DNA from: Gnetum montanum
Lineage: Eukaryota; Streptophyta; Gnetopsida; Gnetales; Gnetaceae
Assembly (NCBI GenBank): GCA_015680685.1
Contig: MNCI01035111.1
Location: forward strand, 517,889-580,364
Length of the DNA stretch: 62,476 bases
Direction of reading: 5' to 3'
Position numbers and translations under genes: made by a program
Notes under the pieces: model-generated
What the model saw: only the letters and a program-made list of their open reading frames with translations
Databases searched by the model: none
What the model was told of the DNA's origin: nothing
Shown here: one piece after another, positions 10,458 to 21,400 of the stretch
Position numbering within the stretch: the first letter of the stretch is position 1
Layout: every line of letters starts with the position of its first letter

Positions 10458-12221
10458 TAGGCCCTGACTAACCTTTGGCAAGTGCCTAGCCATAAACGCA
10501 AAAATAAAATAAAATATTAATCAATGTATAAGAAAATAGAATTATTCCAAGATATTTTTTAGTCATTCAAAATTTAACATATTGGAAACATGTAGATATT
10601 TAACAAGAAAAAGATTAAAACAAAAATAAATATGTCTATTACCTAAATGTCCAAATATATATTTACTAATTATACCTATTCTTCTTTTGATGATAAATTT
10701 CTATTCTTGGATATAAGTTCACATATAACTCAATTAGGAAGGTCCTACCTAGGATTAATTGGACTTAACCTTGCCCCAGAATGTTTACTTCATTAGGTGT
10801 AATAATTTCTTATAAACTCAAGGTTTAAACCTTTCTTATGATTCAATGATCTGAGATGCATTACTTACGTCTAACTTATTTCTAACTTAATCTTGGCTTA
10901 GCTTCCAAGTTGGTGGTATCCTACTATCATATCCTTTATTAATTGGTTATCCCCTCCCCCTAATTAAGCTAAGGTATATAACATACTTAGGTTAATTAGC
11001 AAATATAAATTATTAAAAAGAGATATGGTCAAAGGATATACCAAAAGAAAAAGTTACCTTAGGGTTTATATATCTAGACTAAAAGAAAACCAAAGGCAAT
11101 GGGTGAATAAGTGTTAGTATCCATCATGGGCTACCATAGTAGGGATCTCGACCATTGATGCCTACAGAAGACATGATGGAAAACACAAAGAAAACCCATG
11201 CACAAAAGTACCACTAGTTAGAGAGATGACCATGCAAGAGAAAATAGGAAGACAACAAAACAAAAATGAAAAAGGAAAATAGAAAATAGTAAAAACTAGG
11301 TAAAAATAAAAGTAAAAATAATAATAATCTAAGAAGTACAAAGAAACAAAAGCAAAATAATTAAATAACAGAGTTAGAGAAATGATTAAAAGTGAGGGTG
11401 TCTGTTAAGATACTAACTATGGAGGAGTTACTCTTTTGCTACCAGTGTTATACCCTAGTTCTAAAGTAGTGGCATCTTGATTTGATTGGTAATCATTGCC
11501 TATCCCTTAAACACTCTGCTTATAGAAGGGAATTCTTATAGGATGCTTAAAATCATGAGCTTGGAGCATCACCCCAATTATAAGGTTCTTGTGGGAATGG
11601 GGCTTAGCTCATGATTGAAGGTTCTTATGGGGTCATTTTTTTAGTTTCTTACTATTTTCCTTTTTCTTTTCTCTCTTTTCTTTTCTTTTCCTTTTCTCTC
11701 TTTTTTTCAAGAAATTCAATATCTGATCAGCTTCAACCATGAGGTTTATGTGGGAGCCCATTTCATTTTGTAAGGGTTGTTCACATGGCTTAATATCGAT
11801 AGATGCCTTTTGCTACCAAAGAAATTGGATCCAATATAACACACCCTTTCCACCTTAGTGACTCATCTAATTAGGTATTTAATAGAAACCAAACACTAAT
11901 AATAATTACCCTAAACTAAGCTATTTAGCTACGTTGACTTATGAAACTTATATTTAAAGAATATTGTTGAAAAATAATGATGTTTATTATGTGTAAGATA
12001 CTTATTAATCCAAAACTCACCCTTAGTTGGATTTTAGGTTTAAACCTACTTATCTCAAGGTAGGAGGAGTTGTCCTTCTCCCTTGCATTCTAGACATGAT
12101 GCTACCGAATTCTTTATAGTCCCAACTAATAATAGAATTTCCTATTTCCCTCTACATTTTTCAAGGTTAAAGTTGTAGATTGTAAATACTATTTTATAGT
12201 TTATTCTATGACATAAGAGTC
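10458..12221. other. non-coding flank of element U
   Basis: AT-rich, no coding frame. A pyrimidine-only stretch (about 11,640-11,710) reads as a long purine run on the minus strand, so it could be the polypurine tract or untranslated region downstream of U's integrase, with U's 3' LTR further left. I could not identify LTR ends here. Confidence 0.35.
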
Positions 12222-13420
12222 TTATTGAAGGTTATTTTTAAAAGCTAATACTTCTAATGGATTGTTATGTAATTCATCAATTATGGCATAAGTTGGATCA
12301 CTTAGCTCTACAAGTTTATCTTCTCTAGGTTCCTCAATGTGATATTGATGATATAACTTAAGTCTTTGTCCATTAACTAGGAATAAAGTCGAGGAATCAT
12401 CAATAGGTGATATGAGATTGTTTCCATTATCATGTAGTTGGATAACTAAATAAGGGCCTTCCCACCTAGTTATTAACTTCCTTGGAAATTTATGTAATCT
12501 CATATTGTAGAGAAGAACTTTATCACCTATGGAAAAGTGTTTTTTTAAAGATATTCTTATCATGTAATGTCTTTGTTTGTTTCTTTACAAATTTTTTTAT
12601 ATCAAGAGCATGTAGCTGCATTTCATCAAGTTCGTGATGTTGGCTAATTCAAGTGGCATGGTTCATGTCTTCATCAAAGTTGAGTTGTTGGGCTAATCAT
12701 AAAGATTAATATTTAAGTTTAATAAGTAATAGATATAACTTACCAAAAACTAATTGATAAGGTGAATATCCTAAACTTGGTTTATAGGTAATCCAATAAA
12801 CCTAAATTGCATGTTGCAATTTTTTAGACCAATCCTTTCCTTTAGGACATACAATGTTTGTTAATATATTTAAGATAATTCTATTATCATTCTCTACTTG
12901 GCCATTTGTTTGAGGATGATAAGCAGTAGCTATGTTATGTTGAATACCACAAGACTTAAGGAATTTTTCAATGATTTTATTGACAAAATGGATTTCTTGA
13001 TCACTAATGATTGCCCATGAAGTTCAAAAATGTGTTAAAATATTTTCTTTAGGGAATGCTACAACAACTTTAACATCATTTTTTGGGGTGGCTTTTGCTT
13101 CTACCCATTTGGTGACATAGTCGATACAAACCAAAATGTATTGACATCCATTAGATGGTGGAAATGGTCCTAAAAAGTCTATACCCCACACATCAAATGG
13201 TTTTGTTATTAAAATTTCTTTTAAGGACATTTCATGTTTTTTTGTTATGGCTTCCATTTGTTGACATTTATCACATTCTTACACATACATATGTGCATCT
13301 TTAAAAATTGATGGTCAGTAAAATCCACTTTGAAGGATTTTGATAGCGGTACATGTGCTATCAAAGTGGCCACCCCCTAAATCATCATGGCACATTTTTA
13401 GAATTTCTTGTTGCTCATTA
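12222..13420 (-). pseudogene. element U integrase
   Basis: Integrase inserts the retrotransposon cDNA into the genome. On the minus strand the order is an HHCC zinc region (CHDDLGGGHF ... ECDKCQ), a catalytic core with WGIDFLGPF (first D), ISDQEIHF (second D) and HPQTNGQVE (E), then the C-terminal domain FSIGDKVLLYN ... WEGPYLV ... VNGQRLKLY, whose last open frame is 12,222-12,563. The D-D-E residues survive. Frames are broken by stops and shifts, for example between 12,563 and 13,024 and near 13,020. Confidence 0.85.
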
Positions 13421-13739
13421 TTAGCCACACATATCCTTACTATGTTATCCTTACAGATTCGATAGAGATATGGACTACTCTAGATGTACCTAGATGTGGT
13501 GCGTAAGAAAGACTTCTTTTCTTCCTTAGTCCAATTGGTAGGGGTTTTCATAGTGGCTAGATAGGTGGCTATATCAGCAAACCAAGGGCCCTTTCTTATA
13601 GAAAAAAGTTGTTCATTAGGAAATGCATCATGAAAGACTCCTTGTGTTTGATTCTCATTAGTAGTTTCCAGCCTTGAAAAATTATCTACTACTACATTTT
13701 TCCTTTGTATTTTAACTAAAATATCTAGGTTAAATTCTT

Positions 13740-14060
13740 GGAGTAACAAGCACTATCTCATTATTCTTGCATTTTCTATTTTTTTGGTAGCTAAGAATTT
13801 AATGACTAAATGATCAATATATAATCTAGTTCTATATCCTATTAAATAATATCTAAATTTATCTAGAGCATATACAATAGCTAATAATTCTTTCTCTATA
13901 GTTGTATAGTTTTCTTGGGCTTGGTCTAAACTTTTGGGCACATAATAAACCACTTCTAGTTTATGACCAATGTATTGTCCTAAAACTACCCCTATTGTTG
14001 TGTCACTAGTGTCACACATTAGATCAAATGGATAATCCCCATTAGGTGCATTTAATATAG
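13740..14060 (-). pseudogene. element U RNase H domain
   Basis: RNase H removes the RNA strand during reverse transcription. Visible are CDTSDTTIGVVLGQ (first catalytic D; CDASDYAVGAVLGQ is typical), NYTTIEKELLAIVYALDKFRYYLIG with the catalytic E region, and YIDHLVIKFL where family members have YTDHAALKYL. The open frame 13,753-14,019 covers most of the domain. Confidence 0.85.
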
Positions 14061-14099
14061 GGGCTGTGGTTGTTTTTTATAATTCCAGGAATGCTTCTT

Positions 14100-14930
14100 A
14101 ATAGTCCTTAGTCCAAACAAATGAAACATATTTTTCTAAGAGCATGTATAATGGTTTAGCAATTTTTGAAAAGCCTTTGATAAACCTTCTATAATACCTA
14201 GCATGTCTTAGACAAGATCGAAGAGTCTTTAAATTAGTTGGAGCTGGAAGTATAGATATGACTCATATTTTATCATCATCCATCCTTATCCCATCTTCAG
14301 AAATAACATGTCCTAATACTATGCCAATCGTAACCATTGAGTGACTCTTTTCCCAACTTAATTTTAAATTTTTATCAATACATCTATTAAGCCATGTTTG
14401 AGATGTTGTAAAGGTTTATCCTAAGTATTCCCATAGATTAAAAAATCATCCATAAAAACTTCAACATAATCTTCTAACATATTAGAAAATATTGAGATCA
14501 TGGCTCTTTGGAAAGTAGTTGATGCATTACAAAGACCAAAAGATGTACGTTTATAAGAAAAAGTTCCATAATAACATGTAAAAATTGTTTTATGTTGGTC
14601 TTTAGGGGAAATGGCTACTTGATTGTAACCACTAAATCCATCCAAAAAGAAATAATATTCATGTCATTCTAATTTTTCTAGAATTTGATCTATGTATGGT
14701 AATGGAAAATGGTCTTTCTTTGTATTTTGGTTTAACCTTCTATAATCTACATAGACTCTTCATTTTCATTCTTTTTTGGTACTACAATAATGGGGCTTAT
14801 CCATTCACTATCAACTATTGGATAAATTATTCTTTCTTTTGAAAGTTTTGAAATTTCATCCTTAACAATTTTTTAAGGCTTAATTAATTTTTCTTGAGGA
14901 AATTCTTACTTTTACATTGTCCTCTAAATA
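14100..14930 (-). pseudogene. element U reverse transcriptase
   Basis: Contains IVDSEWISPIIVVPKK, KKDHFPLPYIDQ, FLDGFSGYNQVAISP, GTFSYKRTSFGLCNASTTFQR and the active-site FMDDF followed by LIYGN (open frame 14,421-14,645). The catalytic aspartates of the FMDDF box are intact. Upstream and downstream parts run in other frames with stops. The Athila-like word order puts it with protease and RNase H as one polyprotein. Confidence 0.88.
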
Positions 14931-15065
14931 GATATGATGTTGGTAGATGTTGGGTGAGATTCCTTGGTGAAGGTTCTCATAACTCCATGCAAATGCCTTA
15001 GATTTTCTATGTAGAACTTTTAATAATTTTCTTTCTTGCTCATTAGTAAGTTGAAAATTTATTAT

Positions 15066-15636
15066 TCATGGTTTATTATGATCTAGGAAAACATACTTAA
15101 GTGTACTAGATAGTTCTCTAAGATCCAAGGAATCTTTATTTGTTGGTTGAAGTATTTTTCCAATATTCCCTGAACGCAAATTCAAAATCTGGTCAAGGAG
15201 ATCTTGTTGTTCTTTAGTTGATGGATCTAAAGGTCCTTCTTCAAAATTATTCAACGCTAAGGTTTCACTATCTTGTGCCATTTTTGAAGTGGATAAAGTG
15301 TAGAGCATTCTTGATTCCTTTAAGTCTACATTTAAATAATATTCTTTTACCTTATCATATATATTTAGTGTAAAAGTAATATTGTCAAAGGAAAGTTGAA
15401 GCTGTCTAGATATATAATTAATTACCGCATCAACTATTACTAACCAAGGTCTAACTAATATAATAGGAAAACAATCAGGATCTCTTACTTCCAAAATGAC
15501 AAAGTCAATTAGGTATTTTCCTTTTTCTACCTCAATTATCAAGTCCTCTACTATTCCTATGGGTTTTACATTTGAACCATCAGCCGATGATATTGTCATG
15601 TTTATTCTTTTAATATCTTGTGATGAATTGTGGTTT
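15066..15636 (-). pseudogene. element U protease and connecting region
   Basis: An open frame on the minus strand contains NMTISSADGS, GIVEDLIIEVEKGKYLIDFVILEV and PIILVRPWLVIVDAVINY. These match the retropepsin C-terminal half of Athila-type polyproteins (GIVEDV, DFVVLE, PIILGRPFLA). The N-terminal part with the catalytic DSG/DTG is absent because the sequence is cut near 15,636. The G of the usual ILGRP box is V here. The last codons of the frame (right of 15,636) are read-through into the V minisatellite and are not real. Confidence 0.75.
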
Positions 15637-15646
15637 GTCAAGTGCT

Positions 15647-15779
15647 GATATCGGACCCTTGACATCGGACCCTTGAAATTAGACCCTTGACATCAAACCA
15701 TTGACATCAAACCCTTGAAATCAGACACTTGACATCAAACCCTTGACATCGAATCCTTGATATCAGACCCTTGATATTA
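15647..15779 (+). repeat. 14-bp minisatellite in V U3 (about 9.5 units)
   Basis: Nine consecutive 14-bp units of the form GAYATCRRACCCTT start at 15,647, 15,661, 15,675 and so on without a single indel, followed by a half unit. It sits in U3, upstream of the promoter, at the place where the X and solo LTRs have GATATCGCG palindromes. Confidence 0.95.
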
Positions 15780-16015
15780 GGTATGCGTAGCTTGGATAAC
15801 GATATCGAGTACCTAATATCATGGTTCTTGTGTAAGCCTATAACTACAACATTTAGGTGCACAGGAAAGGGAGTAAGTAAGTATAGAAGTAGAGTCTTTT
15901 TGTTCATTTTTAGTTCATCTCAACTCTTTCCCTAGTGCATGCCCATAGTGTGATGATTGTAATTGTATGGAACCTTTATTCAAGTGTGACATACTTGGAC
16001 ATGCGCATGACCAGC

Positions 16016-16022
16016 AATAAAG
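16016..16022 (+). promoter_or_regulatory. AATAAAG polyadenylation signal, V LTR
   Basis: AATAAAG lies in the R region in the same context as in the X LTR (gcaataaagatcga) and marks the expected transcript end region. Confidence 0.55.
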
Positions 16023-16586
16023 ATCGAGATTACTTCATCATTACAACATTCACTTATTTTTAATTGCTTAACTATTATTGTTATTTATTGTTTTCTTAAT
16101 TAATATTTTCTTTACCTTCACTTTCTATCCCTGTTATTAAACGTGAAATGAGTACAACTTAATCACGAGCATTTAAGTATGACTACTTGGTATCCCAGTA
16201 GCGTATCTAGGAGTGCTTAAGTAACATGCGCTTGGTAATCCCAAAAGTAGTACACAAGGTCCAAGATGTGTATGGATGATTAAGGACGAATTCTCATCGC
16301 ACTTAGGCTAGCTTAGATTCTCTTCTCCCATTCCCTCTTAGCTTAAAACAAAGTTATTTTCCATTGCCTCTAGGAGTAGCACTAGTTAGGATTACCTCAT
16401 ACACCTCACTCTGGACTACACCATATGTGACAAAGAAAATACTAGTCCAGGTGGGAAGACAACGAGTTACGATCAACGTGTAACTATCTAGATACCACAA
16501 CTAGCCTATTTGCAGAGTTCGACTGGATCGTGTGTGAATGCTCATATTTGTATGGTTGAGTGTAGGGGTACCTTGCAACTCATCAT

Positions 16587-16607
16587 TGGTGTCGTTGTCA
16601 CCAGGGA
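16587..16607 (+). promoter_or_regulatory. primer-binding site of V (tRNA-Asp type, decayed)
   Basis: TGGTGTCGTT directly after the LTR matches TGGCGCCGTT, the start of the site complementary to the 3' end of plant tRNA-Asp(GUC), with two C-to-T changes. The following bases are less well matched. Position one base after the LTR end supports the call. Confidence 0.65.
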
Positions 16608-16722
16608 TGATGCTAGTTATTTAGATTAGTTATATCATACAAGATCACTGTAACAAAGTATTCATGATATATCTCTTAGAAAAGAACTTAATTTCAATTA
16701 AGTCACACACAATTTCACAAAA

Positions 16723-17553
16723 ATGTCTCTCACAGGACTGTGATAATGCAACAACTAGTAAGGTAATTCATTGGAGAACCAACAAATTATACGATGATGA
16801 ATACGAAGTTTGAAGTACTCAATTTGATGCAGGGGTCCCCTATGTACATAAACAAAGACAACATCATTCCAACTCACAAATTCATAACATACCTAGCGAT
16901 GATGAACCCTTGCTAGCCACTAAGAGCCTAATGCATATACAAGAGGTTGTTCAAATATCCTGTAGGCATCGTAAGGAAAGCCTTCTACCCAAGCTTGATG
17001 TAAGCAACTTTTCCAAATTTTCAGGAGGCTATGATTTGGATTTGCAACATCATTTACAAGCCTTCCATGATGCTTGTGTATGGAATAATATTGATAATGG
17101 GTGGCAAAAACTTAAGCTCTTTCCTACAACACTCGTTGGCTAAGCAAAAGTATGGTACATGTCCTTAAGACATAAATCAATTTGACGTTGGCCGACAATG
17201 GTAGAACTCTTCAATGAAAGATATCAAACCTATGCTAGAGTGTCAGCCTTGAGGAAACAAATCCAAGAGTGGAAACAAGCGTAACATGAACCCTTGTACA
17301 TGGCCTTAGAAAGATATTATGCATTATTAAAAAAATTCCTAGGCCATGGATTCTCTAAGAAAAGGCTAATGTACCACATCATAGATGGGCTCTATAACAA
17401 AACAAGGGAGACCCTAGGGATGTATGCCCTAGGTCAACTATATGAGCTACAAACCCACCAATTCCAAGAGCTTATTAAGTGGGTAGTAAAAGAAGAAGGA
17501 GAAATGACTAAATGGGAGAATGTTAAAAGTTCACAATGGGACCAAAATCTCGA
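16723..17553 (+). pseudogene. element V gag
   Basis: Gag forms the virus-like particle. The start at 16,723 (MSLTG) aligns with the X gag start, but stops appear within ten codons. Frames 16,910-17,143 and 17,294-17,620 carry CRHRKESLLPKLD, FSGGYDLDLQHHLQAFHDAC, WQKLKLFP, MALERYYALLKKF and MYHIIDGLYNKTRETLGMYA, all nearly the same as in X. The retrotransposon gag core is readable but broken by stops, and the C-terminal zinc knuckle part is lost. The last codons after about 17,553 are foreign. Confidence 0.85.
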
Positions 17554-17556
17554 ATT

Positions 17557-17635
17557 TGTATGCTCTCACCCTTGGCCGAATTTATGCTCAACAATCTCCC
17601 ACATCAACAAATTCGGCTGAGGGTGAGAGCATACA
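17557..17635. repeat. 27-bp inverted repeat/hairpin
   Basis: Arms 17,557-17,583 and 17,609-17,635 pair over all 27 positions as RNA, 25 Watson-Crick and two G-U, around a 25-nt loop. After a 2-nt bulge, gaatt/aattc extends the stem. The loop includes caacaatctcccacat, whose reverse resembles the polypurine tract and LTR start of minus-strand copia elements. It lies exactly where the V gag match ends. Confidence 0.8.
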
Positions 17636-17696
17636 CTAATTCATGGAATTTATTTTTTCAGAAAACCCATCCTTAGGAAAAATAAGGTATAGAACT

Positions 17697-17770
17697 CTTG
17701 TTCTTCGTCCAGAAGGCACGAAAATTTGGGTTTTTAAATCTTGTTCTTCGTCCAGAAGTCGCGAAATTTT
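17697..17770. repeat. 31-bp direct repeat pair
   Basis: cttgttcttcgtccagaag followed by ncgcgaaa-like text occurs at 17,697-17,727 and 17,740-17,770. Unknown origin; possibly LTR regulatory repeats. Confidence 0.7.
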
Positions 17771-17865
17771 CTACTCAAAGAACTTTTTACTTGTAATCTT
17801 ATAAGATTCTATCGGCCATTTTATAGATATATATTATAAATATATATATAACTAAGCTAGTGACA

Positions 17866-18466
17866 ATGGCAATTAATAGTCATGTGTAACAGCCATTATA
17901 ACGTCCACCACCACCACCTGCATAGGTAACATTCATTGTAACATCCATCGCCACCACCTACATAGGTAATGTTCATTATAACATTCACTGATCATGTGGT
18001 AAAGAAATGCGTAGCTCTCACCACCCACTTGTAGGTAACAACTACAAGAACATGCAAGAAATAGTTGTAGTTTTGTAGTCAAAGAATGTGGTTGATGAAG
18101 TGGCAAACCCACATTGCAATGCCAACGTCCAAGTTGTAGCTCCATTATCGCCATAAATCCTCAACATGCATCCCTATTACTACTGTAAAAACAAAACTAG
18201 AAATTAGAAAACATAACACTAGTATAGATTAAGGAATTGGATTGTTCAGTTACCATCACATGGCTGCCCAGCAACAAAACCTATGCCTTTAGTTCATTTT
18301 TAGTACATAAAAACTAATAATCTAATAATAATAAACTAATACTCATTACTATAATAAACTAAAAGACAATAAAATAAAAAAAATTAAAATAACTAAAATA
18401 AACATTAATTAAATAATTAAAAATATGTAATTAATATTTAAACACTACTAAATTTATGATTTAACA
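17866..18466. repeat. unknown dispersed repeat R1, copy 2
   Basis: Second copy of the repeat at 9,962-10,457. It is longer because of a local duplication of a cataggtaa-tgttcat unit (17,925-17,985) and expanded A/T runs on the right. It ends at the same ttaaca. Upstream is a (TA)-rich block with TATA-like words (17,820-17,850). Confidence 0.6.
17933..18154 (-). CDS. short conserved frame in repeat R1, copy 2 (hypothetical)
   Basis: A 73-codon frame starting MAIMELQLGRWHC, collinear with 9,992-10,186 and free of stops. It contains LHQPHSL, YLQVGGESY and HYLCRWW. No known family. It may be a remnant exon carried in a repeat. Confidence 0.3.
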   Translation of the reverse strand: MAIMELQLGRWHCNVGLPLHQPHSLTTKLQLFLACSCSCYLQVGGESYAFLYHMISECYNEHYLCRWWRWMLQ

Positions 18467-21400
18467 ATAATCACGGTCTTAATGTACTTAATCTTAAATA
18501 TTAATTGTAAAGCATAAATGTAAGCATGATTACTGATTATCATTAACATAGTTTATAAAATGTTAAAAAGTAAATGTAAAAAATGTTAATGTTAAAATGC
18601 TACAATATGCAAGGAAGCAACATTGATCTTATTATCATGGATAGGATGCTTGAGGATGACCTAGACACAATGTTAAACTTTGAAAAGATATTGAAAGAAT
18701 GCAAAAAACATTTTTTCTTTATTTAATATGAATATGTGAATATGTTTTGTTATCTTTAGAAGTAAAAAACTTGTGCTAATTTATTACATATACTCATAGC
18801 TTGCATATCTCAAGGAAAGACAAATTCTATAAAGTAGTTTTTGAGGATTTACAAGACTGTGATTGGTATTTTTAGGAAATGAAATAGTTTAGAAAATAAA
18901 ATATCTCTTCGGAGGACATGCAATAAAATCCTAAGCATATTCAGAAGCTAGTCAAATAAAAGGTTGTAACATAGATGTGGTCTAATGTACATGGTAAGAA
19001 AAAAATTAATTTACATTACATTAAATCTAATAAACTAGATGTAAAAGCTCACTATCTCTCAACTACTATTATAATCTAGTATTTCAATGCTATTAGTAAG
19101 TTTTGCTTAAGTTCTCATCATCTTAGAATTAAAAGTCGAAGATGGATTTAACTTCCTTGAAAAGAGTAGATTTTTAGGTTGTGCAAGTTAGAATTCTTTA
19201 TAGATAAGTTACATCTGTAATATATATCCAATAGATCCTATGGGTCATCAAATGTAACAAAGCTCAAATTTAATTTCAATTTAAATTTCACTATTATTAG
19301 AGATTATATATAAGAATAACCTCTCAAATAAGATACCATAAATTATTATTAAAAACACTCTATGGGGACTTGCTAGCTCACTAAAAATTATGAAAATAAA
19401 TTGCAAAAAATTTGGTAATATTAAAAGTAAAATGTACTTTTCTCCATTTGCATGCAACATATTTATGAGTAGAACATCATATAGGATGCATGATAGCTAG
19501 CACATTAACAAAGTCAACAAATAACACTTTGTTTACATTGATTTCATTATGGATGGAGGTTGATTGGGAGATTTGGCATGAGTGAAATGCTCATAATTTT
19601 CATGCAAAGTGCCAAAACTCCCTATTTAAATTTATCTCAAAAGAACTTACTAACTTTCACTTATGGGAAAACATCTGTGAATGCATGATAACAATGTTTA
19701 ACACTTGTGACTCCTTGTGGAATGAGCCAACGTGGCACCTATAAACTATGTGTTTTTCTATTTTTTCAAATATGCATATCCTCTGTCTAAAGTGAACTTT
19801 ATAATGTTGCACATAACTATTCTTTGATTTTTGGTTTCGATGCCCTATAGGAATGTGTAGCGCTTTTGAATGGTCTAGGTGTTTATCTATTTTGATAGAG
19901 GATCTTCTACTCTCTATGATGATACTACTATTGTACTTGTTGATTTGGGGGTTCATCCCTTTTGTTATATAAATGACTAGACTTTCCCTTAAAAACCATG
20001 CCTATGTTGACGTAAGCAGATCAACAATATATTTCCTTACAATATGCTTCAACCCTTATATTTAAAATTCTATATTTTTCACATATCTGTGTTTATTACC
20101 CATTGAAAACATAGAATTAATATAAAACTACACTTGTATATTTGATTTTCCTCAACTATGTAACTACTTGTGCAACTTTTAGAAATTTTATGATTGTAGA
20201 CAAAGTTAGTCCTAGAAATTAGCTTGTAACATAATGCCATAGTAAAACTATGGGTTACCAATAAAATTTTAGAATTTGATAAGATTTAAACCATTAACAT
20301 AGATAACTAAGAATCATAAAACTTGAAAGGAGGATGAATAAATTCAAATGGAAAACATTGGAAAAATAAAAATTAACTCATACAAAAAATTGAAAAGAAA
20401 CAAACTCACCAATTTATATGGTTTCCTAAATTAAGTAGTCTACACTTAAAGCATAGATACCTACACACCTTTGGATGTGTTCCTTTTAATTCTGATTTAA
20501 AGGATACTAAAACTCTTACAAGGATTAGTACAATATGAGATTCATCTCAACAACATGCCCACTAATCTACAGATTAATTATAGATTTCTCACAAAAACCC
20601 ACAACATAAAATACCCCTTAACAAAAAACCAATGTGGGATTCATTATAATGTGATCTCCACTATTATAGATTACAACTATGGAATTCTTTTGGGAATCCA
20701 CCAACAAATCCCATAACAAAAACCTTTTATGATGTTCACTAAAACAACATAATCACTGATCCTCGAGCTAAACGGTAATATAAATAAAAAGGATAGATAA
20801 TACAAATCTAAAATTAAAATTCCTCTAGTTACACTCAAAGAATTTTGGAGTTGAAACAAAATATAAATTGTAATTTACAAGAGAGGGTTGTAAAGAATGA
20901 AATAATGAAATTGTAGTTCCAAAAGCAATGAAAGCATAAAAACAAGATATAAAACATGTTACTTTTGATATGCATGTAGTTGAAGATAGATGAATGTAGA
21001 TGTACAATTGAAGTAATTTGTTGAAGTGGAATTACAAGGTTGTATAGTAGAGAAATAGATTATGGAATGCAAAGTGCATTATATTATCCAAAAAAAAATG
21101 TTGGGAGTTTTGAACTCCACATTTACAATGGGTTTTCCAAGTTAAATTGATGAGAAACTAAGTCTTCCCTTTAGTTTGAAAAATTACCCCTTCAATGGTT
21201 ATATTTTTTTAACATAAGGATTGTAAAGATGTGTTTCTTGTGAAAGACATCTTTGACTTTAAAGAATTCTTATGCTCAACTTTCAACTTTTGACAAAGAC
21301 ATCTTTGGTCTCAAATATGTCTTCCATTAATATGTTTGGACTTTGCTAGATGACTTTTGACAAACACATGAATTTTGAAGATATCTTTCTCCTTAAATAC

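Larger units (their letters stand above)
12222..15636 (-). mobile_element. element U: Athila-type Ty3/gypsy pol, truncated
   Basis: Protease, RT, RNase H and integrase follow one another on the minus strand in gypsy order. Motif details (GTFSYKRTSFGLCNA, YLIG in RNase H, FDVWGIDFLGPFPPSNG in integrase, FSIGDKVLLYN and NGQRLKLY in the C-terminal domain) match the Athila lineage of plant Ty3/gypsy. The 5' part with gag is missing because the LTR of element V begins at about 15,636. Several stops and frame changes make it a pseudogene, yet the catalytic triads remain readable. It differs clearly from the X/Y/Z/W group elsewhere in the window. Confidence 0.85.
15636..16585 (+). repeat. element V 5' LTR
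   Basis: From about 15,880 the sequence matches the X LTR read on its minus strand. It shares the gtgcatgcccatagtgtgatgattgtaattg-type block, the AATAAAG signal and the closing gtaggggtacc ... actcatca. The 5' end (proposed tgtcaag, 15,636) is inferred from where the protease frame of U stops; the 3' end is firm because the primer site follows. A TATA-like cctataac lies at about 15,838. Confidence 0.7.
15636..17553 (+). mobile_element. element V: 5' LTR, primer site and gag, truncated
   Basis: A plus-strand gypsy fragment of the same subfamily as X: U3 with minisatellite, R/U5 with a polyadenylation signal, LTR end actcatca, tRNA-Asp-type primer site, then gag. At about 17,553 the match to the X gag stops and unrelated sequence begins. 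No pol, ORF3 or 3' LTR remains. Confidence 0.75.

Noticed and set aside
15647-15779. CRISPR-like array
   Set aside because: Units are contiguous 14-mers without spacers; a minisatellite in a plant LTR.
15707-15907. Minus-strand frame over the V LTR
   Set aside because: Produced by the 14-bp minisatellite and LTR sequence, not a gene.
19657-19956. 99-codon minus frame as a gene
   Set aside because: No family match, no neighbours of the same type; left as unassigned sequence.
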